Positions 21,001 to 27,445 of a stretch of DNA of 64,000 bases are shown here, piece after piece. Origin of the DNA: Candidatus Latescibacterota bacterium (GTDB lineage: Bacteria; Latescibacterota; UBA2968; UBA8231). The stretch covers positions 310,001 to 374,000 of the forward strand of contig JAJEIO010000029.1 of assembly GCA_022827835.1 (NCBI GenBank). Reading direction: 5' to 3'. The notes below the pieces were generated by a model that did not search any database, was not told the origin of the DNA, and worked only from the letters and a program-made list of their open reading frames with translations. The stretch's first letter is position 1; each line of letters starts with the position of its first letter. A program made the position numbers and the translations under genes.

Positions 21001-22239
21001 GGGACGAACGCCCACGTTGTGGTGGAAGGGTACGAAGCAACCAGCGGGGCCGCCCTGCCGGCGGGCTCGGCGCAACCCATAGTCGTTTCTCTACCTGAGC
21101 CGGTGGCGGATCTGCCGCTGTCGGAGGAAGGATTCACGGGACGCGGGATGCGGTTCCTGCCGCTGTCGGGGAAGGAGGACGGTGCCCTTCGGGACCTTGC
21201 GCGGCAGTATTCTAACTGGCTCGACGAGCGCAGCGCGGAGCTTTCTTCCGAAGGGACCGCCGAAACCATGCTTGCCGACATGGCGTGGACGGCCGGCGTG
21301 GGTCGGAGTCATTTCGACTACCGAGCCGGCGTGGTGTTCGGCGATGTCGCGTCGCTGCGGGATGGGCTGAAGATGATCGCGGAGGCGGATGAGCGGCCGC
21401 AGCCAGAGGCGGCGACCAAGGTGGCATTTGCATACACCGGAGAGAGCAGCCAATGGGTCGGCATGGGGCAGGCGCTGTACGAATGCGAGCCGGTGGTGCG
21501 GGCGGTTCTCGACCGCTGCGACGCGATACTACGGGAAAAACGGGGGGCGTCGCTGTTGGACGTAATGTTTGGCCGGGCCGATTCGGCGGGAGCTTTGGAC
21601 GACCCGGCGTGGATGCAGCCGGCCATGTACGCACTGGAGTGCGCGCTGACGGCGCTGTGGGCGAGCGTGGGGATTCGGCCGAGTGCGGTAGTCGGGCAGG
21701 GCCTCGGGGAGCTGGCGGCAGCGCAGGCCGCGGGGGTGTTTGATTTGGCGGAAGGGTTGCGGCTTGCAGTGGCGCGGGGTGCGGAGGAGGATCTGGAAGG
21801 CATTGAGGTTGCGCCACCGGCGCTCACCTTCGTTAGTAGTGTGACAGGGCAGGTGGTGGAATCGGATGACGCGCTCGACGGGGCGTACTGGCAGCGGCAG
21901 GCGCGTGAGTCGGTAGCGCTCGACCGCTGCGTGGAGACGCTGGCCGAGCTAGGTGTGCAGGTTGTCGTGGAGATTGGCCCAGACGCGGTGATGGGTCCGC
22001 TGGTGGCTTCGGCTTGGCCGGAGTCGGCCGACGGTGCTGGGATGCCGGTCGTGTTGTCGAGCCTAGGGACCTCGCAGGAGAACGACGGATTCGTAGCGGC
22101 GGTTGCAGGCGCGTACGAGGCGGGACTGGCGGTTTCCTTTGCGGGGTTGTTCGCTGGGGAGACGCGGTGTCGGATTTCGCTGCCGAGTTATCCGTTCCAG
22201 CGCCGACGCCACTGGATCGAAACGCGGTCCGCTTCTTGA
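12028..22239 (+). CDS. mono-modular type I PKS with extra KS and defective AT
   Basis: A protein of 3403 residues. Domains in order (approximate): KS1 19-440 (Cys194, His329, His369), AT1 582-880 (GHSLG Ser672; His778 in 'NAFHS', a malonyl-CoA-type motif), DH 950-1230 (HxxxGxxxxP from His984; Asp1155), C-methyltransferase 1390-1660 ('LEVGAGIGSAT', Glu1481), KR structural half 1665-1850, ER 1880-2195 (GGVG 2024-2027), KR 2205-2390 (TGGLGGIG from 2213; Ser2342; the usual catalytic Tyr is His2355; Asn2359), ACP 2480-2560 (Ser2518), KS2 2583-3010 (Cys2747, His2882, His2922) and AT2 3132-3390. AT2 has GQGLG in place of GHSxG, so the nucleophile is Gly3225, and it lacks about 90 residues including the 'AFHS' block. 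It should make a fully reduced, methyl-branched acyl chain. There is no thioesterase; a free ACP, PPTase and hydrolase follow. ATG 12040 is an alternative start. Confidence 0.95.
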   Translation: MTNAMKPFDSSNEQLSPSTQPIAIVGMACRFPGAEDLAAFWRLLAAGENAVTEGVPGSGVGRVGELFPDPEIQSEACRFGGYLDRIDLFDAAFFRISPVEADLLDPQQRLMLETSWRALEDAGMDPDRLRGSRTGVYAGISNHDYRSLIMAGREITEPAASLYAVSGTSFNTAIGRVAFALDLEGPAMALDTACSSSLVAIHQAVSALQRGEADLALAGGVHLILSGRLSELRGKAGMLAPDGRCKTFDAAANGYVRGEGCGIVVLKHLRQAEADGDRIWGVIRGSAVNQDGATPGLTVPSAAAQEVVIGDALSRAGVLSTDVDYLEAHGTGTEVGDPIELEAAAAAYGKGREIDHPLLIGSVKTNIGHLESAAGVAALIKVVLAMQRGVIPKHLHFHEPNPQMDWDQLPLRVTSEQTTWPLHADRPPTAGVSGFGWSGTNAHIVVEGYGTPDGDSAAGGEGHSPEGSGLQVAVSLPETLAGLPPAEGEPGPRETRFLPLSGRSDQALRDLAGRYLSWLDERAGELSSQTVLADMAWTAGVGRSHFAHRAGVVFGDVESLREGLSALAASGVGPAPQAPSKVAFVFTGQGSHWVGMGEKLYRSEPVVRAVLDRCDAALRKDRGVSLLDVMFGRAGDLSDQEWTQPAIFALECALTALWESVGVRPSAVLGHSLGELAAAQAAGVFGLEEGVRFAAARGELTAKLPQGAMAAIFADVPQVEAAIDELNAASTGVGLSIAAYNGAHQVVSGPEEEVAAIEERFLAEDIRVNRLHTNNAFHSPLVEPMLDGLEAVVAEMEIAPPSLTLVSNVTGRVLGADERLDGAYWCKHTREPVAFAPSMETLVELGIDLIIEVGPHAVLGSMATLAWPSSGDGSGPPVALSSLLRPSSRVSQEEADRAFSEAVAGAYEAGLALSFAGLFAGETRRRVALPDYPFQRRRHWIEAPKRRRTNTGHPLLGDRHESASGEITFETEVFPADPEWLNDHRVFGRLVVPGALYGAMATLASAAAAGSLAVEDMQLHNPLIFSEEEDGSGEEGRKVQVLLDRAEEGASRRVQILSRGEDGEEWTLHAEAQIAADSRGPEAEPRLDIESLKASLSPVDVPAFYRAKAEVGIDLGPRFRTLAAVWSRPGEALGEVSFPEALGPSELDVHPLLLDGCFQVLAAARNSGKIEGGITYLPFAWERLWLQDRLPDRLICHVRLREDPRGEEADEPSEVLAGDLGIYDSNGGLVGELSGYAVKRATREAMLSAVEGLDELLYEVVWRDGVLAPGMPSADFLPSPSDMVPRSEPFSRYLTAEGVSVEEEAALQADLERLAWSYALSTLEKLGWQRRTGDAVDSEGLRQDLEVLPIHSQLFRRILEILARSGVLEVAGEGFVVAVGAEDSLPETMPQDPEEYATGMSGRYSHGTNEIGLFRRCAGALAEVLRGREDPLSLLFGDAEPQAADLYRRAPVWKAANQMLGEVVQNIAAGLPDGRRLRVLEVGAGIGSATECILPGLPAGRFDYTYTDISAGFFADAEGRFSQEDVPIEYRVLDIEKDPEAQGFESHGYDLVIAANVLHATQYLDETLMHCRELLAPAGQLVALENQRGRGWMDLIFGQLDGWWRFADSYRSDHALAGPDVWRQALGDVGFGDVQILGVDESESAGLPDRGVIVAQGPVEVVLPPAAWVLAADRGGVATALADQLAARNQTVVLAGGEPPGNGGSAHDATGIVRRAVEMDRRESWQALLEELPGDVPLGGIVHLAALDGRGARATAEEMGEDARRAAASALALTQGVIDADLTPAKGVWFVTRGAQVLERERAGQLAGATLWGFGRVVVREAAQMNPKMIDLDPERTELPTDFSEELLFPDPETQIAYRAGHRRVARLIRASAHLALPEGSDWLLAPGAGGSLGELQVKPLPARSLEPKEVRVAVEARGLNFLDVFRGMGLVDGGLMGEEMCGRIVEVGSETSTVSVGDRVVGLAFGTFGPEVVTKEELVALAPAGIPVAALATMPTVFVTSALSFDLAGLKAGERVLIHAAAGGVGLAAVQLAQAAGAEVFATASAPKQAYLRSLGVKHIFDSRTTNFGREILEATDGAGVDVVLNSLTGEGFIEASLSCLRHGGRFVELARRDILSEEEMAAARPDVGYSILELDVLKEQDPARPGVALRNVMEQLGAGELKPLIHSRWPLAEAGAAMEFMRDARHIGKIVLTAPSLVDGRLRQDRTYLVTGGLGGIGCALAGWLAERGAGAIVLNGRRAPDAEAEEVIGALKERGVTVQVELADVTDADAVDGMLERIKGKLPPLGGVIHSVGVLADASLANQDWERFKQVLWPKVLGAWHLHRATADCDLDLFVLFSSVAGILGNPGQANHAAANAFLDQLAAHRRALGLPGQAIAWGAWSGLGEAEEQRERIARRREAAGTGWFSPEQGLSAFDRLLREDPTTAVVLAADWSVFGEAIEGRPSLFEDLLPAAEDASADSLGTSEDLLSQLGAAPAEAREELLVSFLQQEVQAVLRLPTAPEPAVGFFDLGIDSLMAVELRNRLNRAFSGEYVASNTVVFDYPDIASLARHLAGELGDVSSAPAVEVQPEQPPAVQREDDGIAIVGMACRFPGAPDLSAFWHQLEAGADAVTDGRWNSGSGSAEALSGEYAPYRRGGFVEGIDQFDGRFFRIAPIEARGMDPQQRLLLETSWQALEDAGIEADGLRGSRTGVYAGVATSEYRDLMTAGECDVSYLGTAGSMTVGRVSFVLGLEGPTMPVELNCASSLVAVHQAVTALRQGEVDLALVGGVNAVLSPGLTREMAELGMLSPEGRCKTFDASADGFVRGEGCGMVVLRRLGEAEADGDRIWGLIRGSAVNQNGATAGPTVPNGPAQERVIEQALSRAGVPPSEVDYLEAHGAGSALGDPIEVQAAAAVYGRGREADRPLLIGSVKTNIGHLETAAGVAGLIKTVLAMKRGLIPRQLHFRDPNPHLDWERLPVRVTAEDTDWPLRPDRPPRAAISAFGVSGTNAHVVVEGYEATSGAALPAGSAQPIVVSLPEPVADLPLSEEGFTGRGMRFLPLSGKEDGALRDLARQYSNWLDERSAELSSEGTAETMLADMAWTAGVGRSHFDYRAGVVFGDVASLRDGLKMIAEADERPQPEAATKVAFAYTGESSQWVGMGQALYECEPVVRAVLDRCDAILREKRGASLLDVMFGRADSAGALDDPAWMQPAMYALECALTALWASVGIRPSAVVGQGLGELAAAQAAGVFDLAEGLRLAVARGAEEDLEGIEVAPPALTFVSSVTGQVVESDDALDGAYWQRQARESVALDRCVETLAELGVQVVVEIGPDAVMGPLVASAWPESADGAGMPVVLSSLGTSQENDGFVAAVAGAYEAGLAVSFAGLFAGETRCRISLPSYPFQRRRHWIETRSAS

Positions 22240-22249
22240 GTACAGTGGA

Positions 22250-22278
22250 TTGACGCAACGTGCCTCTCTTGCTATTTT
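22250..22278 (+). promoter_or_regulatory. candidate promoter of ACP-PPTase-hydrolase genes
   Basis: TTGACG (22250-22255) and TATTTT (22273-22278) are separated by exactly 17 nt in the 83 nt gap after the PKS, 44 nt before the ACP start. It could allow the accessory genes to be expressed independently of the long PKS transcript. Confidence 0.4.
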
Positions 22279-22322
22279 GACCATTGTTTTAAGCCATCAA
22301 CCATTGCGAAAGGATTGCGAAC

Positions 22323-22568
22323 ATGGCCTCAACAGTAGAACGTCTCAGAACGCTCATCGCCGAAAACCTCGAAGTAGATGGGCAGCCAATAAATCTGCCC
22401 GATGATCTGAATGCCAGTCTCCTTGAGGCCGGTGTATCCTCTATGGAGCTCGTTGCGTTCGGGAGAGTGGTCTCTCGGGAGTTCAACGTTGCGTTTTCTC
22501 CCGAAGACTGTGCGAATATTAACAGCGTCCAGGGCTTGATCGAGCATATCGATTCTCACGCTGGCTGA
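22323..22568 (+). CDS. free-standing acyl carrier protein
   Basis: A protein of 81 residues, the normal ACP length. The helix-2 phosphopantetheine site reads 'GVSSMEL' (Ser40); the common 'DSL' is here 'SSM', so the Asp is replaced by Ser while the attachment Ser is kept. An AAGGA site lies 8 nt upstream of the ATG. It lies immediately after a PKS whose last module (KS2-AT2) has no ACP of its own, so it probably serves KS2 in trans and is activated by the PPTase encoded next. It is unlikely to be the housekeeping fatty-acid ACP because of context and motif. Confidence 0.85.
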   Translation: MASTVERLRTLIAENLEVDGQPINLPDDLNASLLEAGVSSMELVAFGRVVSREFNVAFSPEDCANINSVQGLIEHIDSHAG

Positions 22569-22603
22569 ACGCCCTAAGGGTCGTCCGCTGATTCTGCGAA
22601 GCG

Positions 22604-23374
22604 ATGGCTTTCAGCGCTGCCGCTTCTGCCGGATTAGTGGACGACCCTTGCCATATAATGCCTGCTTCCGTTGCCGAGTGCTGGTGGCGTCCGTTTAGAA
22701 CAGTTGACCGCGCTACGGTCCTACACGTCGATCTGACGCCTCATACGGCCCGCGAGGCGGAGGCTTGGGCATGGCTCGATGAGGAAGAACAGGCGCGTTG
22801 GCAACGCTACCAGCACGACGGTCCGCGTCGCCGATTTGCATTGTGCCGTGCAGCACTCCGCGCCGTGCTCTGTAGGCAACTCGATTGCCGCAATGAGCAG
22901 CTTGCGTTTAGTGCCTCTGATCACGGAAAGCCGTATGCGGTGGTGCAAGGAGAGGCTGCTTCCGTCAGCTTCAACGTCAGTCATAGCGGCGCGCATGGTT
23001 TGATCGCGTTTGCAGCGGCTGGACGGCTAGGGGTAGATGTGGAGGAACGCAACTCGCCGCGCGATCTTGATGGACTAATCAGTAGCGTGCTGGGGCCGGA
23101 TGAACAAGCCGAGTTGGCATTGGCGAGTGGATGTCGCAAGTTGCGCTTGTTCTTCAATTTTTGGACCATTAAAGAAGCACTGATCAAGGCGCTTGGCTTG
23201 GGGCTTTCTTTGGATATGTCCCGCTTTGAGATCCCATTGGCCATGCGCCACGGCGAGGCGACGAGCATATTTCAGTTTCCGCAGATGCCGACCGTTAGAT
23301 GGCGGCTGGAAGATCTTGGTAACGAGCATTTCGCAGCCGCTATCGCTCACGAATTAGCCCCGGATTCCAATTGA
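22604..23374 (+). CDS. 4'-phosphopantetheinyl transferase, Sfp type
   Basis: A protein of 256 residues. It has the Sfp-family signatures 'FNVSHSG', 'LGVDVEE' (Mg/CoA-binding Asp and Glu) and 'FFNFWTIKEALIKALGLGLS' (the W-x2-K-E-A-x2-K block). It transfers the phosphopantetheine arm of CoA to carrier proteins, here presumably the PKS ACP and the free ACP. The ATG at 22604 follows the ACP by 35 nt; a later ATG at 22661 would remove a poorly conserved 19-residue leader and is a possible alternative. Its stop overlaps the start of the next gene by four bases (TTGA), suggesting coupled translation. Confidence 0.93.
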   Translation: MAFSAAASAGLVDDPCHIMPASVAECWWRPFRTVDRATVLHVDLTPHTAREAEAWAWLDEEEQARWQRYQHDGPRRRFALCRAALRAVLCRQLDCRNEQLAFSASDHGKPYAVVQGEAASVSFNVSHSGAHGLIAFAAAGRLGVDVEERNSPRDLDGLISSVLGPDEQAELALASGCRKLRLFFNFWTIKEALIKALGLGLSLDMSRFEIPLAMRHGEATSIFQFPQMPTVRWRLEDLGNEHFAAAIAHELAPDSN

Positions 23375-24276
23375 CCACGACTTCAGAACCCGTCTGGGAA
23401 ATCCCCGAGCCGCTTTCCACTAGCGAAGTTCGCGTGGACGATGGCACTGTCATCGCGTTGCGCCGTCATGGAAATCCGGCGGGGCCGCGGCTCGTGCTGA
23501 GTCACGGCAGCGGTCTAGCGATTGATCTCTATTATCCCTTTTGGTCGCTGCTGACCGACGATTTCGATCTGATCATCTACGATCTCAGAAATCATGGTTG
23601 GAATACTGTTGGTACCCTGCAAAAGCACAATATGCCAACATTAATTCAGGACCACGACTGTATTCTTGCAGCAATTGACCATCACTACGGGAAGAAACCG
23701 AAAATTGGCGTATTTCATTCGGTTGCGGCGCTGATAACGCTTTTATCACCTACCAAAGGCAGTGAGTTTGCAGCGTACGTTCTGTTTGATCCCCCCTTGT
23801 GCAAGCCCGACGACAATTACGAAGAATTCGATGCGGCCGTTGCGCGCACGGCCGCCATGACGCGACGCCGCACAGCTCAGTTCCAGACCAGGGAAGAGTT
23901 TGCAGATTTTCTTCCCTATCTACCAGTCTTCCAGCGTGCCGTGCCCGGGGTTTGCGATCTGGTGGCAAAGACAACGCTGCGCGAATGTGCTAGCGGGGAG
24001 GGGTATGAGTTGCGGTGTCCGCGTGAATACGAAGCGCAGCTCGTAGATTACGCTCGCACTTTTGCTGTTTTGGTGGATTTTGAAACACTTCGTTGTCCAA
24101 TAAAGGTCCTCGGCGCTGATCCTACCTTGCCGTATTCCTATTTGCCGACGCTCGATCTTAGTCACATTTTGACCGTAGATTACGATTTCCTACCTGAAGC
24201 GACGCACCTGCTGCAAATAGAGCAACCAGCAGAATGCGTCGCGGCCCTGCGCGAATTTATCGAGCCGCTGGCTTGA
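23371..24276 (+). CDS. alpha/beta hydrolase of the PKS cluster
   Basis: A protein of 301 residues with an alpha/beta hydrolase fold. The oxyanion strand is 'LVLSHGSGLA', the nucleophile elbow is 'GVFHSVAAL' (Ser in H-S-V-A rather than the usual G-x-S-x-G), the likely acid is in 'LGADPTLP', and the catalytic His is in 'PEATHLLQ'. The start is a TTG whose first bases overlap the PPTase stop codon. I see no better start, and the four-base overlap argues for coupling. It may act as the release enzyme for the PKS, which has no thioesterase domain; this is inference from position. It converges with the permease gene, with an 11 nt gap. Confidence 0.8.
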   Translation: MTTTSEPVWEIPEPLSTSEVRVDDGTVIALRRHGNPAGPRLVLSHGSGLAIDLYYPFWSLLTDDFDLIIYDLRNHGWNTVGTLQKHNMPTLIQDHDCILAAIDHHYGKKPKIGVFHSVAALITLLSPTKGSEFAAYVLFDPPLCKPDDNYEEFDAAVARTAAMTRRRTAQFQTREEFADFLPYLPVFQRAVPGVCDLVAKTTLRECASGEGYELRCPREYEAQLVDYARTFAVLVDFETLRCPIKVLGADPTLPYSYLPTLDLSHILTVDYDFLPEATHLLQIEQPAECVAALREFIEPLA

Positions 24277-24287
24277 CCCCCATTTTC

Positions 24288-26021
24288 CTACCGCGCCACT
24301 TGCACCGTGACGATGTCCAAGCCGTGATACTTCTGGTGCCGCACCGACGAAGCGTAATGGCGCAACAGGCGAAACGATAGCTCTCGTTCATCAAAGGTCT
24401 CGGTCTGTTCGTCTAGGTACGCCAGACGGTCTTCTAGGTTCTCCTCGTCGAAGACCGCGAGAAATTCCATTTCTACAGTTCCCCCCTCGGGCCGCGCGAC
24501 GACGATCAAGCGCGGGGCCTCGCCCGCCGGGTATGCGTCGCCCGGCTGCAACAAACTCGACAGGGTCTCTTCGCCCGCGGAGCGCAACCGCTCAATCGCA
24601 GCAGCGTCCCAACCCATCTTGGCGGCAATCTCTTGGAGGAAGGCATCGATACGGGGAAGGTCGGCGATATCCAATCGGACTTCTAGGCGTCGGCTGCGCG
24701 GACTGGTCAGTTCGAGGAACGCGGTGAGCACAAGCGCCGTCGCCGTGCCGATGGTTATGCCGTTGCCGAGCAATGCACCCCAAGGACTAGGCAGCAGGTC
24801 CGCGAGAATGTTCTGATGCTGCATACCAAGGCCGATGGAGAACGCCAGTCCTACTACGATAGCTTTTTGTGGGTCGAGGCCGGCCCGTGCGAGGGTCTGT
24901 ACCCCCTCGACGAAAAGCATGCCAATAGCGACTAACAAGAACCCCCCCATGACCGGGCTAGGAATAGAGATTAGGACGCTCGTTATCTTGGGAAAGAACG
25001 CCAGCAGCACGAGGAGACCCCCTACGGCATAGCCGGCACTGCGTGCAGAGACTCCGGTGAGGTTGATGAGTGAGACGGTAGAAGACGAATAGGAGGTCGT
25101 GGGTGGCGTCCCAGTAAGGCCCGCCAACAGAACGCCCACCCCGTTGGCGTAGGTTGAGCCTTGGATCAGGCGAAAGTCTGTCGTCCGTGGCCGCCGCCGC
25201 GACACCTGTTGAATGACCACACCGTCGCCAATGCCTTTGATCACTTGCACGAGGGTGACAATCAGGAACATCGGCAGCAGAGCCCAGAACCCCGCGCTCG
25301 GCGTCAGGTCCAGCCCTGGGAATCCACTGTTGGGGATTCCAACCCAAGAAGCCGTGCCCAAGCGCTCAAAGTTGTACAGTCCGAACGGTATCGCAGCCAC
25401 GCAGCCGGCGGCGATTCCAAGCAGCAGGGACCACGGCCGCCAAGTTCGGGGACCGCGCAGCATCAACATCGTGGCAGCAACCAGCGTCACCATTGCTACG
25501 CACGGCCCCGCCGCCAGTGAAGCTCCCTCGGGCACTTCTTGCAACCGGTCGAAAGCAATGGGGAGGATCATCGCCGCAATTAGCATGAGCACCGTGCCGG
25601 AGACAACGGGCGTAATGATGCGGCGCAGCAATGGCAGCCACGCCGCCAATGCTAAGTAAAAAAACGACGACAGGACTATGAGACTCGCCAACATAGCTGG
25701 CCCGCCCTCCTCAATGGCTAGGACTGAGATGGCGATGAAGTTGGGCGTGGCTCCCATAATGAGCACGTGGCCGCCGCCCAGCCGTCCGGTCTTGGCCGCT
25801 TGTAGCGCAGTGGCTATCCCGCTGATTATCAGTGCCGCGAAAACGGCCCACGACAGATAGCTTTCGTCTTGGCCAGCCGCTAGGGCGGTGATGGCGACGA
25901 TCAATACCGTCGGCGCTATCCCTATTATGATACCTTGGACCCCGACCCCTAGGGCCACGGGTAGGGGACAGCGTTCGTCTGGTTCGTAGCGGATGTTTGC
26001 GTTTGCGCGGGCTGATGACAA
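24288..26021 (-). CDS. NCS2 (xanthine/uracil) permease fused to RsbW-like domain
   Basis: A protein of 577 residues. Residues about 15-445 are an NCS2 nucleobase permease with about 12-14 membrane spans. Recognisable blocks are 'GATPNFIAISVLA', 'LLAGLTGTPPTTSYS' and 'SLINLTGVSARSAGYAVGG'. After the last span come about 120 soluble residues beginning 'LEVRLDIADLPRIDAFLQEIAAKMGW'. Their pattern, with 'AAIERLRSAGEETLSSLL' and a closing 'YHGLDIVTVQV', resembles the HATPase_c_2 domain of RsbW-type anti-sigma kinases. The N-box Asn expected in 'E..xN..H' is absent, so ATP binding is doubtful. It lies 24 nt after the lipoprotein copy 2 gene on the same strand and may be co-transcribed with it. Confidence 0.85.
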   Translation of the reverse strand: MSSARANANIRYEPDERCPLPVALGVGVQGIIIGIAPTVLIVAITALAAGQDESYLSWAVFAALIISGIATALQAAKTGRLGGGHVLIMGATPNFIAISVLAIEEGGPAMLASLIVLSSFFYLALAAWLPLLRRIITPVVSGTVLMLIAAMILPIAFDRLQEVPEGASLAAGPCVAMVTLVAATMLMLRGPRTWRPWSLLLGIAAGCVAAIPFGLYNFERLGTASWVGIPNSGFPGLDLTPSAGFWALLPMFLIVTLVQVIKGIGDGVVIQQVSRRRPRTTDFRLIQGSTYANGVGVLLAGLTGTPPTTSYSSSTVSLINLTGVSARSAGYAVGGLLVLLAFFPKITSVLISIPSPVMGGFLLVAIGMLFVEGVQTLARAGLDPQKAIVVGLAFSIGLGMQHQNILADLLPSPWGALLGNGITIGTATALVLTAFLELTSPRSRRLEVRLDIADLPRIDAFLQEIAAKMGWDAAAIERLRSAGEETLSSLLQPGDAYPAGEAPRLIVVARPEGGTVEMEFLAVFDEENLEDRLAYLDEQTETFDERELSFRLLRHYASSVRHQKYHGLDIVTVQVAR

Positions 26022-26045
26022 AAGAGGCTCAGCTTTCCGTCGGGA

Positions 26046-27365
26046 TCACGGCACGAACTGGTACACTACTGGCAACTGCGCGGTGTCCGTGATGCTCGTG
26101 TCCGTGTGGTGGTAGATGTTGATGCGTCCGGTGCCGCAGTCGCCGAAATCGTCGCAGGAGAGTGTGCCGATGAGGCCCTGAAAGCCGGATATCGTGCTGA
26201 GTTCCGCGCGTAGTGCGGCGCGGTTTATGTACAGTTTGCCGTCTTGCTCTACCGCAACGGATTTGATGGCGCTGAGTAGCAGCGTCGTGGCGTCGTAGGC
26301 GAATGCCCAGTATGGAGAAGTAGGCGACTCGCCGTATGTGGCTTCATACGCGGCGAGTATTTCATCCGCATTCTTGCCGGTCGCCGCATTGACGTTTGCG
26401 CCGTGGTCCGACTCTGGCCCGGCAAAGTACATGCCCTCCGACTGCGGCGTGCCGAGGAACTCGGACACGAAGAGAGCCGCGCCCGTAATGAGTGTCGCAT
26501 CTTCCAAGCCGTCGAACGCCCGCGCCTGCTCGGCGAAGGGCGTACCTTCCTCTTCGAAGAGCGGGAAGAAGATGCCGTCCGGTTCGGCCGCGGCGAATTC
26601 CGCGAGAACGTCCGTCATGTCCGTGTCGCCCTTGTCGATGCGGGCGGTGGCCGAGATCTCGCCGCCGAGTGCGCCAAACGCATTGCCAAACGCGCTGACG
26701 AGGGCTGTGGTGTATGGATCGCCGTCGTCAACGGCCACCATGCGCCGCAGACCCAATTCATTGTAAGCGAAGTCGGCGACTGCGTTGGCCTGATAGAGGT
26801 CGTTGTTGGAAGTGCGGAAATAGCCGGGGTGGTAGTTGGGATTGGCATTGCCGGCGAGGTCGGACGTGAGCAGCGGCGACGTGTTGGACGGCGAGATCAT
26901 CACTAGTCCGGCCTCGCTGATCACCGGAGAGGCCGCCACGGCTGCGGCTGAGCACGATGTGCCGATGACGCCTAGCACCTGCGGGTCGGCGCTGATCTGC
27001 TCGGCACCTGCGCGTCCGCCATCCGGCGAGCACATGCTGTCCATAGATTCGCCGAGTTCGACGGCGCGACCGTGAATGTCGCCGAAGTCGCGCACGGCCA
27101 ACTCGACGCTGTTGCGCAACGCCCCGCCTAGCGACGCCGCGCCAGTGATCGAGAGCAATGAGCGGATCTGCACGGCCTCGCCCGCGCCGAGCGGGTAGAA
27201 CCGCGACTCGGCCCGCCCGGCGACGGGGGCACTGGTCCGAGTTATGCTGCTGATTCTGCGCTTGGCGGCCGCCTCGGTCGGCTGGTTAGCGGAAACGGGA
27301 TCGCGGTCGGAACATGCGCCTAGGGTCAAGGCGCAGGTGAAGAGGAAAAACAGAGCGGATTGCAT
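26046..27365 (-). CDS. lipoprotein receptor, branched-chain amino acid ABC-type (copy 2)
   Basis: A protein of 439 residues, lipobox 'LTLGAC' (Cys about 18). It is followed by a longer variable linker than copy 1 and then the same type I periplasmic-binding fold. Much of the protein matches the 10589-11827 product closely ('NPNYHPGYFR' against 'GPDYHPGYFR', 'KGDTDM', 'AAEPDGIF', 'ATTLLLSA', the C-terminal 'LPVVYQF'). Cysteine positions are kept. It probably binds a small polar ligand in the periplasm. The permease gene follows by 24 nt; the sulfatase gene is 80 nt upstream on the same strand. Start: ATG with AAGGAGA about 6 nt upstream. Confidence 0.85.
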   Translation of the reverse strand: MQSALFFLFTCALTLGACSDRDPVSANQPTEAAAKRRISSITRTSAPVAGRAESRFYPLGAGEAVQIRSLLSITGAASLGGALRNSVELAVRDFGDIHGRAVELGESMDSMCSPDGGRAGAEQISADPQVLGVIGTSCSAAAVAASPVISEAGLVMISPSNTSPLLTSDLAGNANPNYHPGYFRTSNNDLYQANAVADFAYNELGLRRMVAVDDGDPYTTALVSAFGNAFGALGGEISATARIDKGDTDMTDVLAEFAAAEPDGIFFPLFEEEGTPFAEQARAFDGLEDATLITGAALFVSEFLGTPQSEGMYFAGPESDHGANVNAATGKNADEILAAYEATYGESPTSPYWAFAYDATTLLLSAIKSVAVEQDGKLYINRAALRAELSTISGFQGLIGTLSCDDFGDCGTGRINIYHHTDTSITDTAQLPVVYQFVP

Positions 27366-27445
27366 GGGGTCTCCTTTATAGGGTTGGGCAAATGCCTTGG
27401 TTAATGGTAGCGAGGCTCACAGAGCGAACCGATAAACTGTTCATC

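Noticed and set aside
13417-21075. Several long minus-strand open frames opposite the PKS
   Set aside because: High-GC shadow frames rich in Arg, Pro and His with no domain pattern; the PKS frame explains the region fully.
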